7,337 nt of DNA from Opitutia bacterium. Lineage in GTDB: Bacteria > Verrucomicrobiota > Verrucomicrobiia > Opitutales > Seribacteraceae. The translations under genes and the position numbers were made by a program. Shown piece after piece: positions 1-5,771 of the stretch. The notes under the pieces were generated by a model. It was not told the DNA's origin. It did no database searches and saw nothing but the letters and a program-made list of their open reading frames with translations. Location of the stretch: assembly GCA_018695085.1 (NCBI GenBank), contig JABHOU010000257.1, forward strand, positions 1 through 7,337. The letters run 5' to 3'. Each line of letters opens with the position of its first letter. The stretch's first letter is position 1.

Positions 1-564
1 ATAGGCCCCCGTCTTGTCGTCAAAGGCGCGAGCTACGGCTAAGGATCCATGCAGGGGCTCAAAAGCATGATCGTATATTGCAGGGTCGCCGATTCTAACT
101 CTGGAAAGAGCCTCCTTCTTGTCCTTTGCTCCAATGTCGATCCACATCTGGTGTAGTTCGGGCACTTTTCGTCGATCCGATGCACTCATGAGGTGAATAG
201 CCCGCTTGCCGGTAACTCCCTTGACCTCTCCCTTTTTCGTTAAAATGGATACTCGCCGACCGGAGATCATGGTGCGATCGTGTCCGCCGATCACGTCGAA
301 ATAAAGGAACCCCTTGTCGTCAATGTGTATTATGATAAGGCCTAACTCATCTATGTGACCTGCCAACATTAGGGTCGGAGAACCGTTCAAACCCAACGTG
401 GCATGACAACTGCCAAGGGCATCAACTTCGTAGGCATTGGCTTTGGGCTTAACATGCTTGGCTACAACGGCTCGAGCCTCATCCTCGAAGCCGGATGGCG
501 AACGAGCTTCAAGAAGATCTACGAGAAAGGCAGGTGGTTTGGGTGAAACTGTTTTTTTTGGCAT
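1..564 (-). CDS. M42-family metallo-aminopeptidase (glutamyl aminopeptidase/endoglucanase-like), N-terminal part
   Basis: The minus strand from the ATG at 564-562 is open for 188 codons to the window edge, so only the N-terminal half is present. M42 enzymes are cytosolic dinuclear-metal (Zn/Co) aminopeptidases that form large tetrahedral complexes and trim peptides. Seen here: GHIDELG at residues 69-75, which carries the first metal-ligand His of the family (H70) and its Asp/Glu partners; VIGGHD about residues 91-96, at the start of the inserted dimerisation domain; WIDIGAKD about 142-149; and ARAFDDKTGAY at 178-188, whose first Asp of DDK matches the bridging metal ligand. Spacing between these motifs is normal for the family. 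There is no signal peptide. The remaining ligands (Glu-Glu, Asp, His) would lie off the window. It diverges from hisA across 130 bp. No Shine-Dalgarno is seen before the start. Family assignment is firm; substrate specificity is not shown. Confidence 0.93.
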   Translation of the reverse strand, partial: MPKKTVSPKPPAFLVDLLEARSPSGFEDEARAVVAKHVKPKANAYEVDALGSCHATLGLNGSPTLMLAGHIDELGLIIIHIDDKGFLYFDVIGGHDRTMISGRRVSILTKKGEVKGVTGKRAIHLMSASDRRKVPELHQMWIDIGAKDKKEALSRVRIGDPAIYDHAFEPLHGSLAVARAFDDKTGAY

Positions 565-664
565 ATATGTGAATAGTCTAAGATTCTAATCAAAACATCG
601 GAATACGAAGAATTCGAGAGAATAACCAGCTGAAAGCTAATTTAGATCGTTTTGACGTGGCATC

Positions 665-691
665 TTATCGGGAAAACCGTTTTCCTGATAA
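665..691. promoter_or_regulatory. 27-bp near-perfect palindrome just upstream of hisA
   Basis: Left arm TTATCGGGAAAAC, central C, right arm GTTTTCCTGATAA. Twelve of the 13 arm positions are complementary, and the exception (G670 against T686) can pair as G-U in RNA. It ends 3 bases before the hisA ATG and covers the place where a ribosome-binding site would be. No T-run follows, so it is not an intrinsic terminator. It could be an operator for a dimeric regulator in the divergent M42/hisA intergenic region, or an RNA hairpin controlling hisA translation. The structure is seen directly; its function is inferred. Confidence 0.6.
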
Positions 692-694
692 TCT

Positions 695-1429
695 ATGACC
701 ATCTATCCCGCCATCGATCTCAAGGCAGGTCGGTGCGTTCGCCTCTTGCAAGGACGCGCCGACGCCGAGACAGTATATCACGACGACCCCATCATTCCTG
801 CCCAATCGTGGAAAGAGGCAGGAACGGATTGGTTGCACCTAGTCGATCTGGATGGTGCGTTCGAAGGTTCTTCCTTCAATCTGGAGGCAGTTCGTAGAAT
901 TATTGCCTTGGGTGGTTTGCGAGTTCAGCTCGGTGGAGGCTTGCGTAATGAAGAAGCGGTCTCGAATGTGCTCGAAGCGGGAGTGGAGCGAGCCATCATT
1001 GGGACCAGAGCATGCGCCGAACCCGACTGGACGAAAAAACTTATCGAGCGATTTGGCCCAGAACGCATTGCTGTTGGCATTGATGCCCGCGGCGGCAAGG
1101 TCGCGACCAAGGGTTGGGTTGAAACCACTGATACCACCGCTCTCGACCTTGCCCGAAAGATGAGCGAACTCGGCGTTCGCTGGATCATTCATACCGACGT
1201 CGCGACCGACGGCGCCATGAAGGGACCCAATTTAGAGGCTCAACGAGAGATGGCCGTTGCGATTCCGGACTGCAAGCTCATAGCTTCGGGAGGCGTGACC
1301 AACAGTCAAGATCTCGCAGACCTAAATGCACTCACTGCGAACCACCCCAATATTGAAGGTGTAATCGTGGGAAAATCTTTATACGAAGGAACCATTGATT
1401 TAAGAACTGCCCTCGAAACCCATCAATAG
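695..1429 (+). CDS. hisA: HisA, phosphoribosylformimino-AICAR-phosphate isomerase
   Basis: HisA catalyses the Amadori-type isomerisation of ProFAR to PRFAR, the fourth step of histidine biosynthesis, in the cytosol and without a cofactor. The 244-residue product has the normal family length and covers a full (beta/alpha)8 barrel. It opens with IYPAIDLKAG, whose Asp8 is the catalytic acid/base. The second catalytic Asp is D130 in GIDARGGKVATKGW. The phosphate-binding loops are VQLGGGLR (77-84), ASGGV (197-201) and GVIVGKSLYEG (222-232). The TDVATDGAMKGPN segment (167-179) is also typical of HisA rather than HisF. An in-frame TAA at 689-691 makes ATG 695 the first possible ATG start. No Shine-Dalgarno is seen; the palindrome at 665-691 sits there instead. 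No hisH, hisF or other his gene is adjacent, so it is expressed apart from them. Confidence 0.97.
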   Translation: MTIYPAIDLKAGRCVRLLQGRADAETVYHDDPIIPAQSWKEAGTDWLHLVDLDGAFEGSSFNLEAVRRIIALGGLRVQLGGGLRNEEAVSNVLEAGVERAIIGTRACAEPDWTKKLIERFGPERIAVGIDARGGKVATKGWVETTDTTALDLARKMSELGVRWIIHTDVATDGAMKGPNLEAQREMAVAIPDCKLIASGGVTNSQDLADLNALTANHPNIEGVIVGKSLYEGTIDLRTALETHQ

Positions 1430-1555
1430 AATATTCTTTACGTCAAAATTAAATATTTCAATATAGGTTTTCTCGGAGCACGCAAATATGGCTTGCAAAC
1501 ACAATCACTCCCGATTTGATTCCTTATCCCTTCTCCCGCAAAACCTAAATACGCT

Positions 1556-2935
1556 ATGACTAAAATCTCCTTTGACCTCGATTTCAACAAGGATTCGGAA
1601 ACCCTCTTGAAAGAAATTCAAGATCAGGCAAAAGCCGAAGTAGAAAAACGAGAAGGCAAGGAACGAGCCAAAGCCTACCTCTCCAATCTCCACGAAACGG
1701 TTAACGACAAGATAGGAACGACTTACGGCAGTGTCACTGAGTTGATTCGTGCCCTTGCCGAACATTCAAGTCCCGCCATGCGTGTACGCATCAGTGGTTC
1801 AACCGCTGGCGGGCGTCGCAAGACAGTGTCAATGAACCAAGGCTTGTATGAGCAAATCAAGGAAGCTCTTGCCAAGCCATCTCCCAACAAGGCCGCCATC
1901 GCTCGGGAGACAAATGTTAGCGTAGTGCAAGTTCGAAAAGTCGCAGAAGGCGGTTACGATGAAAAATTTGGAGGCTCTTCCGTAGAAAGTATTGCTTCTG
2001 AATCTAAACCCGTCGAACTCCCTTCAAGCGACTTGCCGTCTCCCGAATCTGATGTGAAAACTGCCGCATCCTTGCCCGAATCGCCGGAAATGGATTTGCC
2101 CCCTACAGTTGATGCTCCTGAACCGGGAAGTGATCCTGTCGTTGAGGAATTACCCGAAGAATCGCCGGATGCGAAAGAGCAAGATTCGTCAACGCCGGAC
2201 GCTACCGACAGCATTTTACCTAGTCTCCCCCCTCCGCCGGGCTTCAACGACGAGGATGATGGAGAGTCCGAAAATCACGAAGAAGAAAGTGCTCCTTCAA
2301 TCCCTCCACCTCCACCTCCATCTTTCGATGATGAGGAAGCTGAAGAAGCCCCCTCCCCCGTCGACTCAAGTCCTGAGAGCACAGATGAATGGGAGAGTAA
2401 CGCCGAAACTCTCCTTCCCCCTGCCTCCTTCGACGAATCCTCCCAGGAAGACGCCCCGCCCTCCTTGCCGCCATCTCTCCCTCCAGTTGAGGACTCCTTC
2501 GCCGGCGAAGATGAAGGATCGGACATACCGACATCTTCTCCCCCTGCTCCACCGGTCCCTGCATTCGATTCAGATGAGCCTGAAGAAGCGAGCGAGGTTG
2601 AGGATGCCCCGCTTCCCCCGCCTGGCTTGCCTCCGGTCTCTGGAGATCTTCCGAGCGCCCCGGAGCCACCTGCTCCGCCACCATCTTTGGGAGGCGAACC
2701 TGATCCTCTCCCAACGCCACCACCCTCGGCATCTGTTCCGGCGATAAAACCCGAAGGAGATGGCTCAGCAGCAAGTTCTCCGCTTGGCAAGAAACTAGGA
2801 TTGAAGATAGGTGGTCCATCAAAAAAACCATCCTTGAAACTTGGAGGGAAAGCAGGCAAAGGAGGGAAACCGACCTTGAGCATTACGCGTCCTCCGATGG
2901 CACCGAAATCATTGCCTCCGGCTCCGGACGCCTAA
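1556..2935 (+). CDS. Unrecognised three-block protein: coiled-coil/HTH-like head, acidic proline-rich middle, basic tail
   Basis: 459 residues; I do not recognise the family. Residues 1-140 look folded: a charged helical stretch with coiled-coil character (about 13-52), a helix about 58-70, a basic GGRRKT patch (85-90) and a helix-turn-helix-like segment at 108-130 (KAAIARETN, then VSVVQVRKVA) similar to homeodomain-like or resolvase-type HTHs. Residues 141-400 are low complexity: by hand count 65 Pro and 65 Asp/Glu among 260 residues, with four Lys and no Arg. They include runs of four to six prolines and recurring Phe-acidic motifs. Residues 401-459 are basic (11 Lys/Arg, 2 Asp), with Gly-Lys repeats such as LGLKIGG and SLKLGG. 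There is no signal peptide or membrane segment, so it is probably cytoplasmic. A DNA-binding or nucleoid-associated scaffold is possible, but this is inference. It stands alone between hisA and tRNA-Ala, and no Shine-Dalgarno is seen before the ATG. Polyproline runs imply dependence on EF-P. The frame is supported by its uninterrupted length and by the organised blocks of its product. Confidence 0.85.
   Translation: MTKISFDLDFNKDSETLLKEIQDQAKAEVEKREGKERAKAYLSNLHETVNDKIGTTYGSVTELIRALAEHSSPAMRVRISGSTAGGRRKTVSMNQGLYEQIKEALAKPSPNKAAIARETNVSVVQVRKVAEGGYDEKFGGSSVESIASESKPVELPSSDLPSPESDVKTAASLPESPEMDLPPTVDAPEPGSDPVVEELPEESPDAKEQDSSTPDATDSILPSLPPPPGFNDEDDGESENHEEESAPSIPPPPPPSFDDEEAEEAPSPVDSSPESTDEWESNAETLLPPASFDESSQEDAPPSLPPSLPPVEDSFAGEDEGSDIPTSSPPAPPVPAFDSDEPEEASEVEDAPLPPPGLPPVSGDLPSAPEPPAPPPSLGGEPDPLPTPPPSASVPAIKPEGDGSAASSPLGKKLGLKIGGPSKKPSLKLGGKAGKGGKPTLSITRPPMAPKSLPPAPDA
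2222..2578 (+). repeat. Recurring proline-then-Phe-acidic linear motif within the 459-residue protein
   Basis: Five copies of a short pattern occur at protein residues around F230 (PPPPGFNDEDD), F257 (PPPPSFDDEE), F292 (PPASFDES), F315 (PPVEDSFAGEDE) and F337 (PPVPAFDSDEPEE). Each copy has prolines, one or a few small residues, a single Phe, then an acidic cluster. Spacings are 27, 35, 23 and 22 residues. These are the only Phe residues between residue 139 and the C-terminus. The pattern resembles short linear binding motifs in disordered proteins, or spaced 'stickers'. The pattern is seen; the role is inferred. Confidence 0.55.
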
Positions 2936-2957
2936 GCTTTCTCAACACTTCACTTTT

Positions 2958-2980
2958 GCTCTGGACGCAAATCCCAGAGC
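2958..2980 (+). terminator. Inverted repeat, possible weak terminator or processing hairpin before tRNA-Ala
   Basis: GCTCTGG at 2958-2964 pairs perfectly with CCAGAGC at 2974-2980 across a 9-base loop, 22 bases after the stop codon of the 459-residue protein. The bases that follow are not a clean T-run (GTATATGTTAAACTTTTC), so intrinsic termination would be inefficient. It may instead end the upstream transcript with help from Rho, or mark a processing site. No convincing tRNA promoter was found in 2936-3005. Confidence 0.4.
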
Positions 2981-3005
2981 GTATATGTTAAACTTTTCTT
3001 CGAGT

Positions 3006-3081
3006 GGGGCCGTAGCTCAGTTGGAAGAGCGCCTGCATGGCATGCAGGAGGTCGTCGGTTCGAGCCCGATCGGCTCCACCA
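3006..3081 (+). tRNA. tRNA-Ala (anticodon GGC), with encoded CCA
   Basis: All four arms fold. The acceptor pairs 3006-3012 with 3071-3077. The D-stem is 3015-3018 with 3027-3030. The anticodon stem is 3032-3036 with 3044-3048, with loop ATGGCAT and anticodon GGC at 3039-3041, reading GCC and, by wobble, GCU codons. The T-arm is 3054-3070 with loop TTCGAGC. The third acceptor pair is G3-U70 (3008 with 3075), the classic alanine identity element. Discriminator A3078 is followed by a genomically encoded CCA (3079-3081). It is not in an rRNA operon here, and no integrase or duplicated 3' end was seen nearby, so there is no sign that it serves as an attachment site. Confidence 0.98.
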
Positions 3082-3113
3082 TCTCCCCGTTTTGACCAGC
3101 AAGTATTGGACGA

Positions 3114-3749
3114 ATGTTGCGGGGAGACCATACTGTTGACTTCGATTTAACTCCCTTGAAGGCTTTATCTTCCTTTCTTTTCCTCATTTCCGTAATATTG
3201 TTCCAATCCTGCGGAGAGAAAGAATTGCATGATAGAATTGAAGAGGCGGTTGATGAAGCCGACCTGCTTGACAGTGCAGAGACCAATCGGTCTCGATTCA
3301 ATGGAATCGTAAAAAGTTCCGACGGGAGACATTTATACGAAGTCCAAAACGGCAAGGCTGAGGGTTCCACTGTCGGGTTGGACGAGCAAAACCGAAAGGT
3401 TTTCGAAGGAGAAATGCAAGAGGGGCGTGCAGAAGGTTTCTGGACAACCTTTTACGATGACGGCTCGCCACGCTGGCGAGGACAAAAAAAAGATGGCAAA
3501 AACAACGGACCTTTCACCATGTGGTATCCGGACGGGAACAAGAAAATGACTGGAGTTTTTCTTAACGGCAAAAAGGATGGTTTATCGACTATCTGGCATC
3601 CAGATGGAGTCAAGTGGAGAGAGCAGCGACACGAAAACGGCATTCCCGCCGGAACTTGGCGCAGTTGGAACCCTCATGGTTTACTGATTGAGGAAGTCTA
3701 CTACGTCGATGGTTTGCCGATGCCCCAAAGCTCACAAAATGAGAAATAG
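3114..3749 (+). CDS. Predicted lipoprotein with MORN-variant (YwqK-like) repeats
   Basis: 211 residues from the ATG. A hydrophobic signal segment (about 18-30) ends in a lipobox-like FQSC, with Cys33 as the probable lipidation site, so the mature protein should be anchored in an envelope membrane. After a helical acidic linker come repeats with an exact 24-residue period starting at residues 83, 107, 131, 155 and 179, plus a degenerate copy about 63-82. The core pattern is xG(x4)WYPDGxxxxxGxxxNGKK, as in the MORN_2 variant of YwqK-like proteins. These domains are common in Bacteroidota and PVC bacteria; no enzymatic role is known and the antitoxin name often attached to YwqK is doubtful. Start choice is uncertain: from ATG 3114 the first 15 residues are hydrophilic and acidic (MLRGDHTVDFDLTP), odd for a signal peptide. 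A TTG at 3156 would give a textbook one (MKALSSFLFLISVILFQSC). Neither start has a Shine-Dalgarno. It lies 32 bp after the tRNA. Confidence 0.88.
   Translation: MLRGDHTVDFDLTPLKALSSFLFLISVILFQSCGEKELHDRIEEAVDEADLLDSAETNRSRFNGIVKSSDGRHLYEVQNGKAEGSTVGLDEQNRKVFEGEMQEGRAEGFWTTFYDDGSPRWRGQKKDGKNNGPFTMWYPDGNKKMTGVFLNGKKDGLSTIWHPDGVKWREQRHENGIPAGTWRSWNPHGLLIEEVYYVDGLPMPQSSQNEK
3360..3719 (+). repeat. Five tandem 24-residue MORN-variant repeats in the lipoprotein gene
   Basis: Protein units begin EGSTVG (83), EGFWTTFYDDG (107), NGPFTMWYPDG (131), DGLSTIWHPDG (155) and AGTWRSWNPHG (179). All are spaced exactly 24 residues (72 bp) apart, with no insertion or deletion between units. The DNA copies have diverged strongly, so this is an old protein repeat under length constraint rather than a recent tandem duplication. 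Confidence 0.85.
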
Positions 3750-3771
3750 GTAAATTCATCACTCATTTAGC

Positions 3772-3781
3772 ATTGATCAAT
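3772..3781. promoter_or_regulatory. Perfect 10-bp palindrome upstream of the ketoacyl synthase gene
   Basis: ATTGATCAAT lies about 30 bp before the ATG at 3812, and an 8-bp palindrome ATTCGAAT overlaps it at 3780-3787. Palindromes of this size are expected by chance a few times in 7 kb, so this is only a candidate operator in the 62-bp gap. That gap shows no terminator and no clear promoter. Confidence 0.2.
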
Positions 3782-3811
3782 TCGAATCCCAGTGCCTAAT
3801 TCATCCATTTC

Positions 3812-5071
3812 ATGGACCCTAAGATTTTTGTTACCGGAATCGGATTCATTACCAGCATTGGCAATGATCGCTCCGCTGTTGCTGGCAGCTTGCTTAAGCT
3901 AACCTCCGGGATAGAGAAACACCCCGAGCTTCAAGTTGAATCTTCGCCCGTAAAAGTGGCGGGAACGGTCAAGGGTTTCGACCTAGAGTCGCCAGACTCA
4001 GAGGATTGGACCTACCCTGCCGCATATAAAGTCCCTCGCACGGTCATACGAAGTTTTTCTCCTCATGTGCTTTACGCTTGGTGCGCCGTGCGGCAAGCGA
4101 TTGAAGATGCCGGACTAACCGAAGGCGATCTCTCGAATCCTGACTCTGGTCTATACACGGCTTCAGGTGGTTCGATGAGAAGTATTCACAAGCACTTTCA
4201 AAAGATGGATGACTATGGCGTGATGGCCTGCAATCCACTCGCTATCATAGCATCAATTGCGGGCACGCTCAGCTTTAATCTTGTGGCGGCACTCGGCATT
4301 CGGGGTTCCTCTACGGGTTTGGTCTCCGCCTGTGCTTCCTCAGGCCATGCCCTTGGCACCGCACTGGACGAGATTCGGCTCGGACGCCAGAAACGGATGC
4401 TTGTAGTAGGAGCGGAAGACTGCAATTTCGAAAGCATCGTCCCTTTCACCGGAATGAGAGCCCTTTCACTTGATCGAGACCCAACCCGAGCATCACGACC
4501 TTTCGACAAGACCCGCAATGGTTTCGTCGGTACAGGAGGATCCGTCTGCTTAGTTCTTGAAACGGAGGAAGAAGCAAGTCTAAGAGGAGTGACTCCCTAC
4601 GCTGAGTTTATTGGTTGGGGGCAAGCTTCCGATGGACACAACGTAGCGATATCACATCCGGAAGGTAGAGGACTGGAAGATGCCATGAAAAAAGCGCTTT
4701 GCGACTCAGTGCTAGAGCCATCTGACATTAACTATGTAAACGCCCATGCTCCATCCACCCAGATCGGAGATGCCTCTGAACTGTGCGCTATCAAGAAAGT
4801 CTTTCCTGAACCTCAAAGCATTTCTTTCTCCAGCACCAAGGCTCTTACCGGTCATGGACTTTCCCTCTCAAGCATTATGGAAGCAGGCTTTTGCTGCCTC
4901 GCCTTAAAGGACGGATTTCTCCCGGGTTCGGCAAACGTGGAGGAGCCCGACGATGCAATTGGTCACTTGGATTTGCTTCGCGAAACAATCGATCGCCAAG
5001 CCGAACGAATTCTCAGCAACAGCAGTGGCTTTGGGGGAGCCAACGTTTCCCTGGTTTTCGGCAGAACCTAA
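3812..5071 (+). CDS. Beta-ketoacyl synthase (FabB/FabF-type KAS), divergent
   Basis: 419 residues, the usual KAS length. KAS enzymes condense malonyl-ACP with an acyl-enzyme in fatty acid or polyketide synthesis. Thiolase-fold signatures in order: IFVTGIGFITSIGND (5-19); nucleophile C174 in VSACASSGHALG; AEDCNF (201-206); GMRALSLDRDPTRASRPFDKTRNGFVGTGG (214-243, the conserved RPFD..R.GFV.G region); H312 in YVNAHAPSTQIGD; K343 and H348 in SSTKALTGHG; and SNSSGFGGANVSLVF (402-416). The Cys-His-His triad and Lys are therefore intact. Two motifs depart from the norm: the usual HGT(S/G)T is HAPST, and the Gly/Ala-rich GHxLGAAG loop is GHGLSLSS. The AH..G, ISATK-like and tail regions look closer to FabB than to FabF. 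No ACP, ketoreductase or malonyltransferase is adjacent, so a specialised condensing step is more likely than housekeeping synthesis; that is inference. The ATG has no Shine-Dalgarno. It forms a likely unit with the nitroreductase 22 bp downstream. Confidence 0.93.
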   Translation: MDPKIFVTGIGFITSIGNDRSAVAGSLLKLTSGIEKHPELQVESSPVKVAGTVKGFDLESPDSEDWTYPAAYKVPRTVIRSFSPHVLYAWCAVRQAIEDAGLTEGDLSNPDSGLYTASGGSMRSIHKHFQKMDDYGVMACNPLAIIASIAGTLSFNLVAALGIRGSSTGLVSACASSGHALGTALDEIRLGRQKRMLVVGAEDCNFESIVPFTGMRALSLDRDPTRASRPFDKTRNGFVGTGGSVCLVLETEEEASLRGVTPYAEFIGWGQASDGHNVAISHPEGRGLEDAMKKALCDSVLEPSDINYVNAHAPSTQIGDASELCAIKKVFPEPQSISFSSTKALTGHGLSLSSIMEAGFCCLALKDGFLPGSANVEEPDDAIGHLDLLRETIDRQAERILSNSSGFGGANVSLVFGRT

Positions 5072-5091
5072 TGCTTCTAAAGCTCAAATAG
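5071..5091 (+). other. Six-codon stop-start mini-ORF linking synthase and nitroreductase genes
   Basis: The TAA of the synthase overlaps an ATG (TAATG at 5069-5073). That ATG opens a six-codon frame, MLLKLK, which ends in TAG at 5089-5091, only 2 bases before the nitroreductase ATG at 5094. This geometry would allow ribosomes to terminate, restart, terminate and restart again, coupling the two genes without a Shine-Dalgarno. The arrangement is seen directly; coupling is inferred and chance is a real alternative. Confidence 0.3.
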
Positions 5092-5093
5092 CG

Positions 5094-5711
5094 ATGCTCG
5101 TTCCCCATGAAGATCTGGAACGGTTGATTTCTAGCCGTCGAACCTCAAAGCCATCATGGTTCAACGATCAAGAACCTGATCATGCTACTGTTCGCAATGC
5201 CATAGACGTTGCTCGTAAAGCACCTAATCACCACCGAACGGAACCTGCTCGTTTCTACCTTCTGGACAAATCTCGCATCCGGGAAGTCGGTCGTCTTTTT
5301 GGTGAAATCGTCGCTGGGGATTCTCCTGACGAATTTCTCAGTGAACGAGCCGTTAAAAAAACCGAGGAGTGGGGTTCTTCGCCGGGATTGATCGTAGTCA
5401 CCTGCTTTACCGACCACTCTTCAGCACTCGTTGCCAGCAAACCTGCAGTCATTGAAGAAGACTATTCGACCTGCGCCTGCATTTGCCAAAACCTGCTTTT
5501 GCTCCTTCACAACCTCGACATCGCGACAAAATGGAGCACTGGCCCCGTGTGGAAGCATCCGGACTTCCGTAAAGTGGTCGGCATACCCAATGCCCCCCCC
5601 GACGAACGAGTGATCGCATTAATCTTTTACGGACATACTGAAAAAATAGCTCCTTCGCCAACCTACTCACCTCTTGAGGAGAAACTCTCCGACCACCCGA
5701 ATCCTTCATGA
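5094..5711 (+). CDS. Nitroreductase-family FMN oxidoreductase, YdjA-like
   Basis: 205 residues from the ATG at 5094. Family members bind FMN and use NAD(P)H to reduce nitro, quinone or enone-type substrates in the cytosol, as homodimers. Seen: LISSRRTSKP (11-20), the N-terminal Arg-Arg FMN-contact region; ARKAPNHHRTEPARFYLL (40-57), matching the APDHKSMQPWHF-type segment of YdjA; GLIVVTC (98-104); EEDYSTCACICQNLLLLLHNLDIATKWSTG (121-150), the long dimer helix ending in the KWSTG equivalent of YdjA's WRSG; and ERVIALIFYGHTEK (171-184), the final strand before the tail. The frame stays open upstream to 4953, but that would overlap the synthase by 119 bases and its first 47 residues match nothing in the family, so 5094 is chosen. 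It follows the synthase by 22 bp and may reduce or tailor that enzyme's product; this is inference. Its physiological substrate cannot be read from sequence. Confidence 0.9.
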   Translation: MLVPHEDLERLISSRRTSKPSWFNDQEPDHATVRNAIDVARKAPNHHRTEPARFYLLDKSRIREVGRLFGEIVAGDSPDEFLSERAVKKTEEWGSSPGLIVVTCFTDHSSALVASKPAVIEEDYSTCACICQNLLLLLHNLDIATKWSTGPVWKHPDFRKVVGIPNAPPDERVIALIFYGHTEKIAPSPTYSPLEEKLSDHPNPS

Positions 5712-5771
5712 CCCTGTAATCTTACTTTTTGTATTATTCCGTTTTTCGCTTTCACCTATGACCCTAGGTCT

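Noticed and set aside
652..897. TTG-initiated frame of 81 codons overlapping the hisA start
   Set aside because: It is out of frame with hisA and gives an Arg-rich shadow of it; the palindrome lies inside it.
1430..1555. Promoter for the 459-residue gene (TTGCAA at 1493-1498, or AT-rich 1430-1466)
   Set aside because: No -10 element with acceptable match at 16-18 bp spacing was found, so no specific promoter is claimed.
2244..2883. Long minus-strand and alternate plus-strand open frames inside the 459-residue gene (up to about 210 codons)
   Set aside because: The Pro/Glu/Ser-rich codons of the real frame produce few stops in other frames; the shadow products are low-complexity without organised domains.
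3006..3081. tRNA-Ala as an integration (att) site
   Set aside because: No integrase, no repeated 3' tRNA segment and no change of gene character were seen downstream within the window.
3017..3370. Minus-strand open frame of 117 codons across the tRNA, ending in EPIGLEPTTSCMPCRRSSN
   Set aside because: Its C-terminal part is the antisense translation of tRNA-Ala, a well-known spurious 'protein' in databases; the rest is antisense to the lipoprotein gene.
3753..3810. Imperfect direct repeat (AATTCATCACTCATTT at 3753-3768 and AATTCATCCATTT at 3798-3810)
   Set aside because: Low-complexity A/T/C sequence with a length difference; too weak to separate from chance.
4953..5093. Upstream extension of the nitroreductase to an ATG at 4953
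   Set aside because: It would overlap the synthase by 119 bases, and the extra 47 residues show no resemblance to the nitroreductase N-terminus, which begins naturally at 5094.
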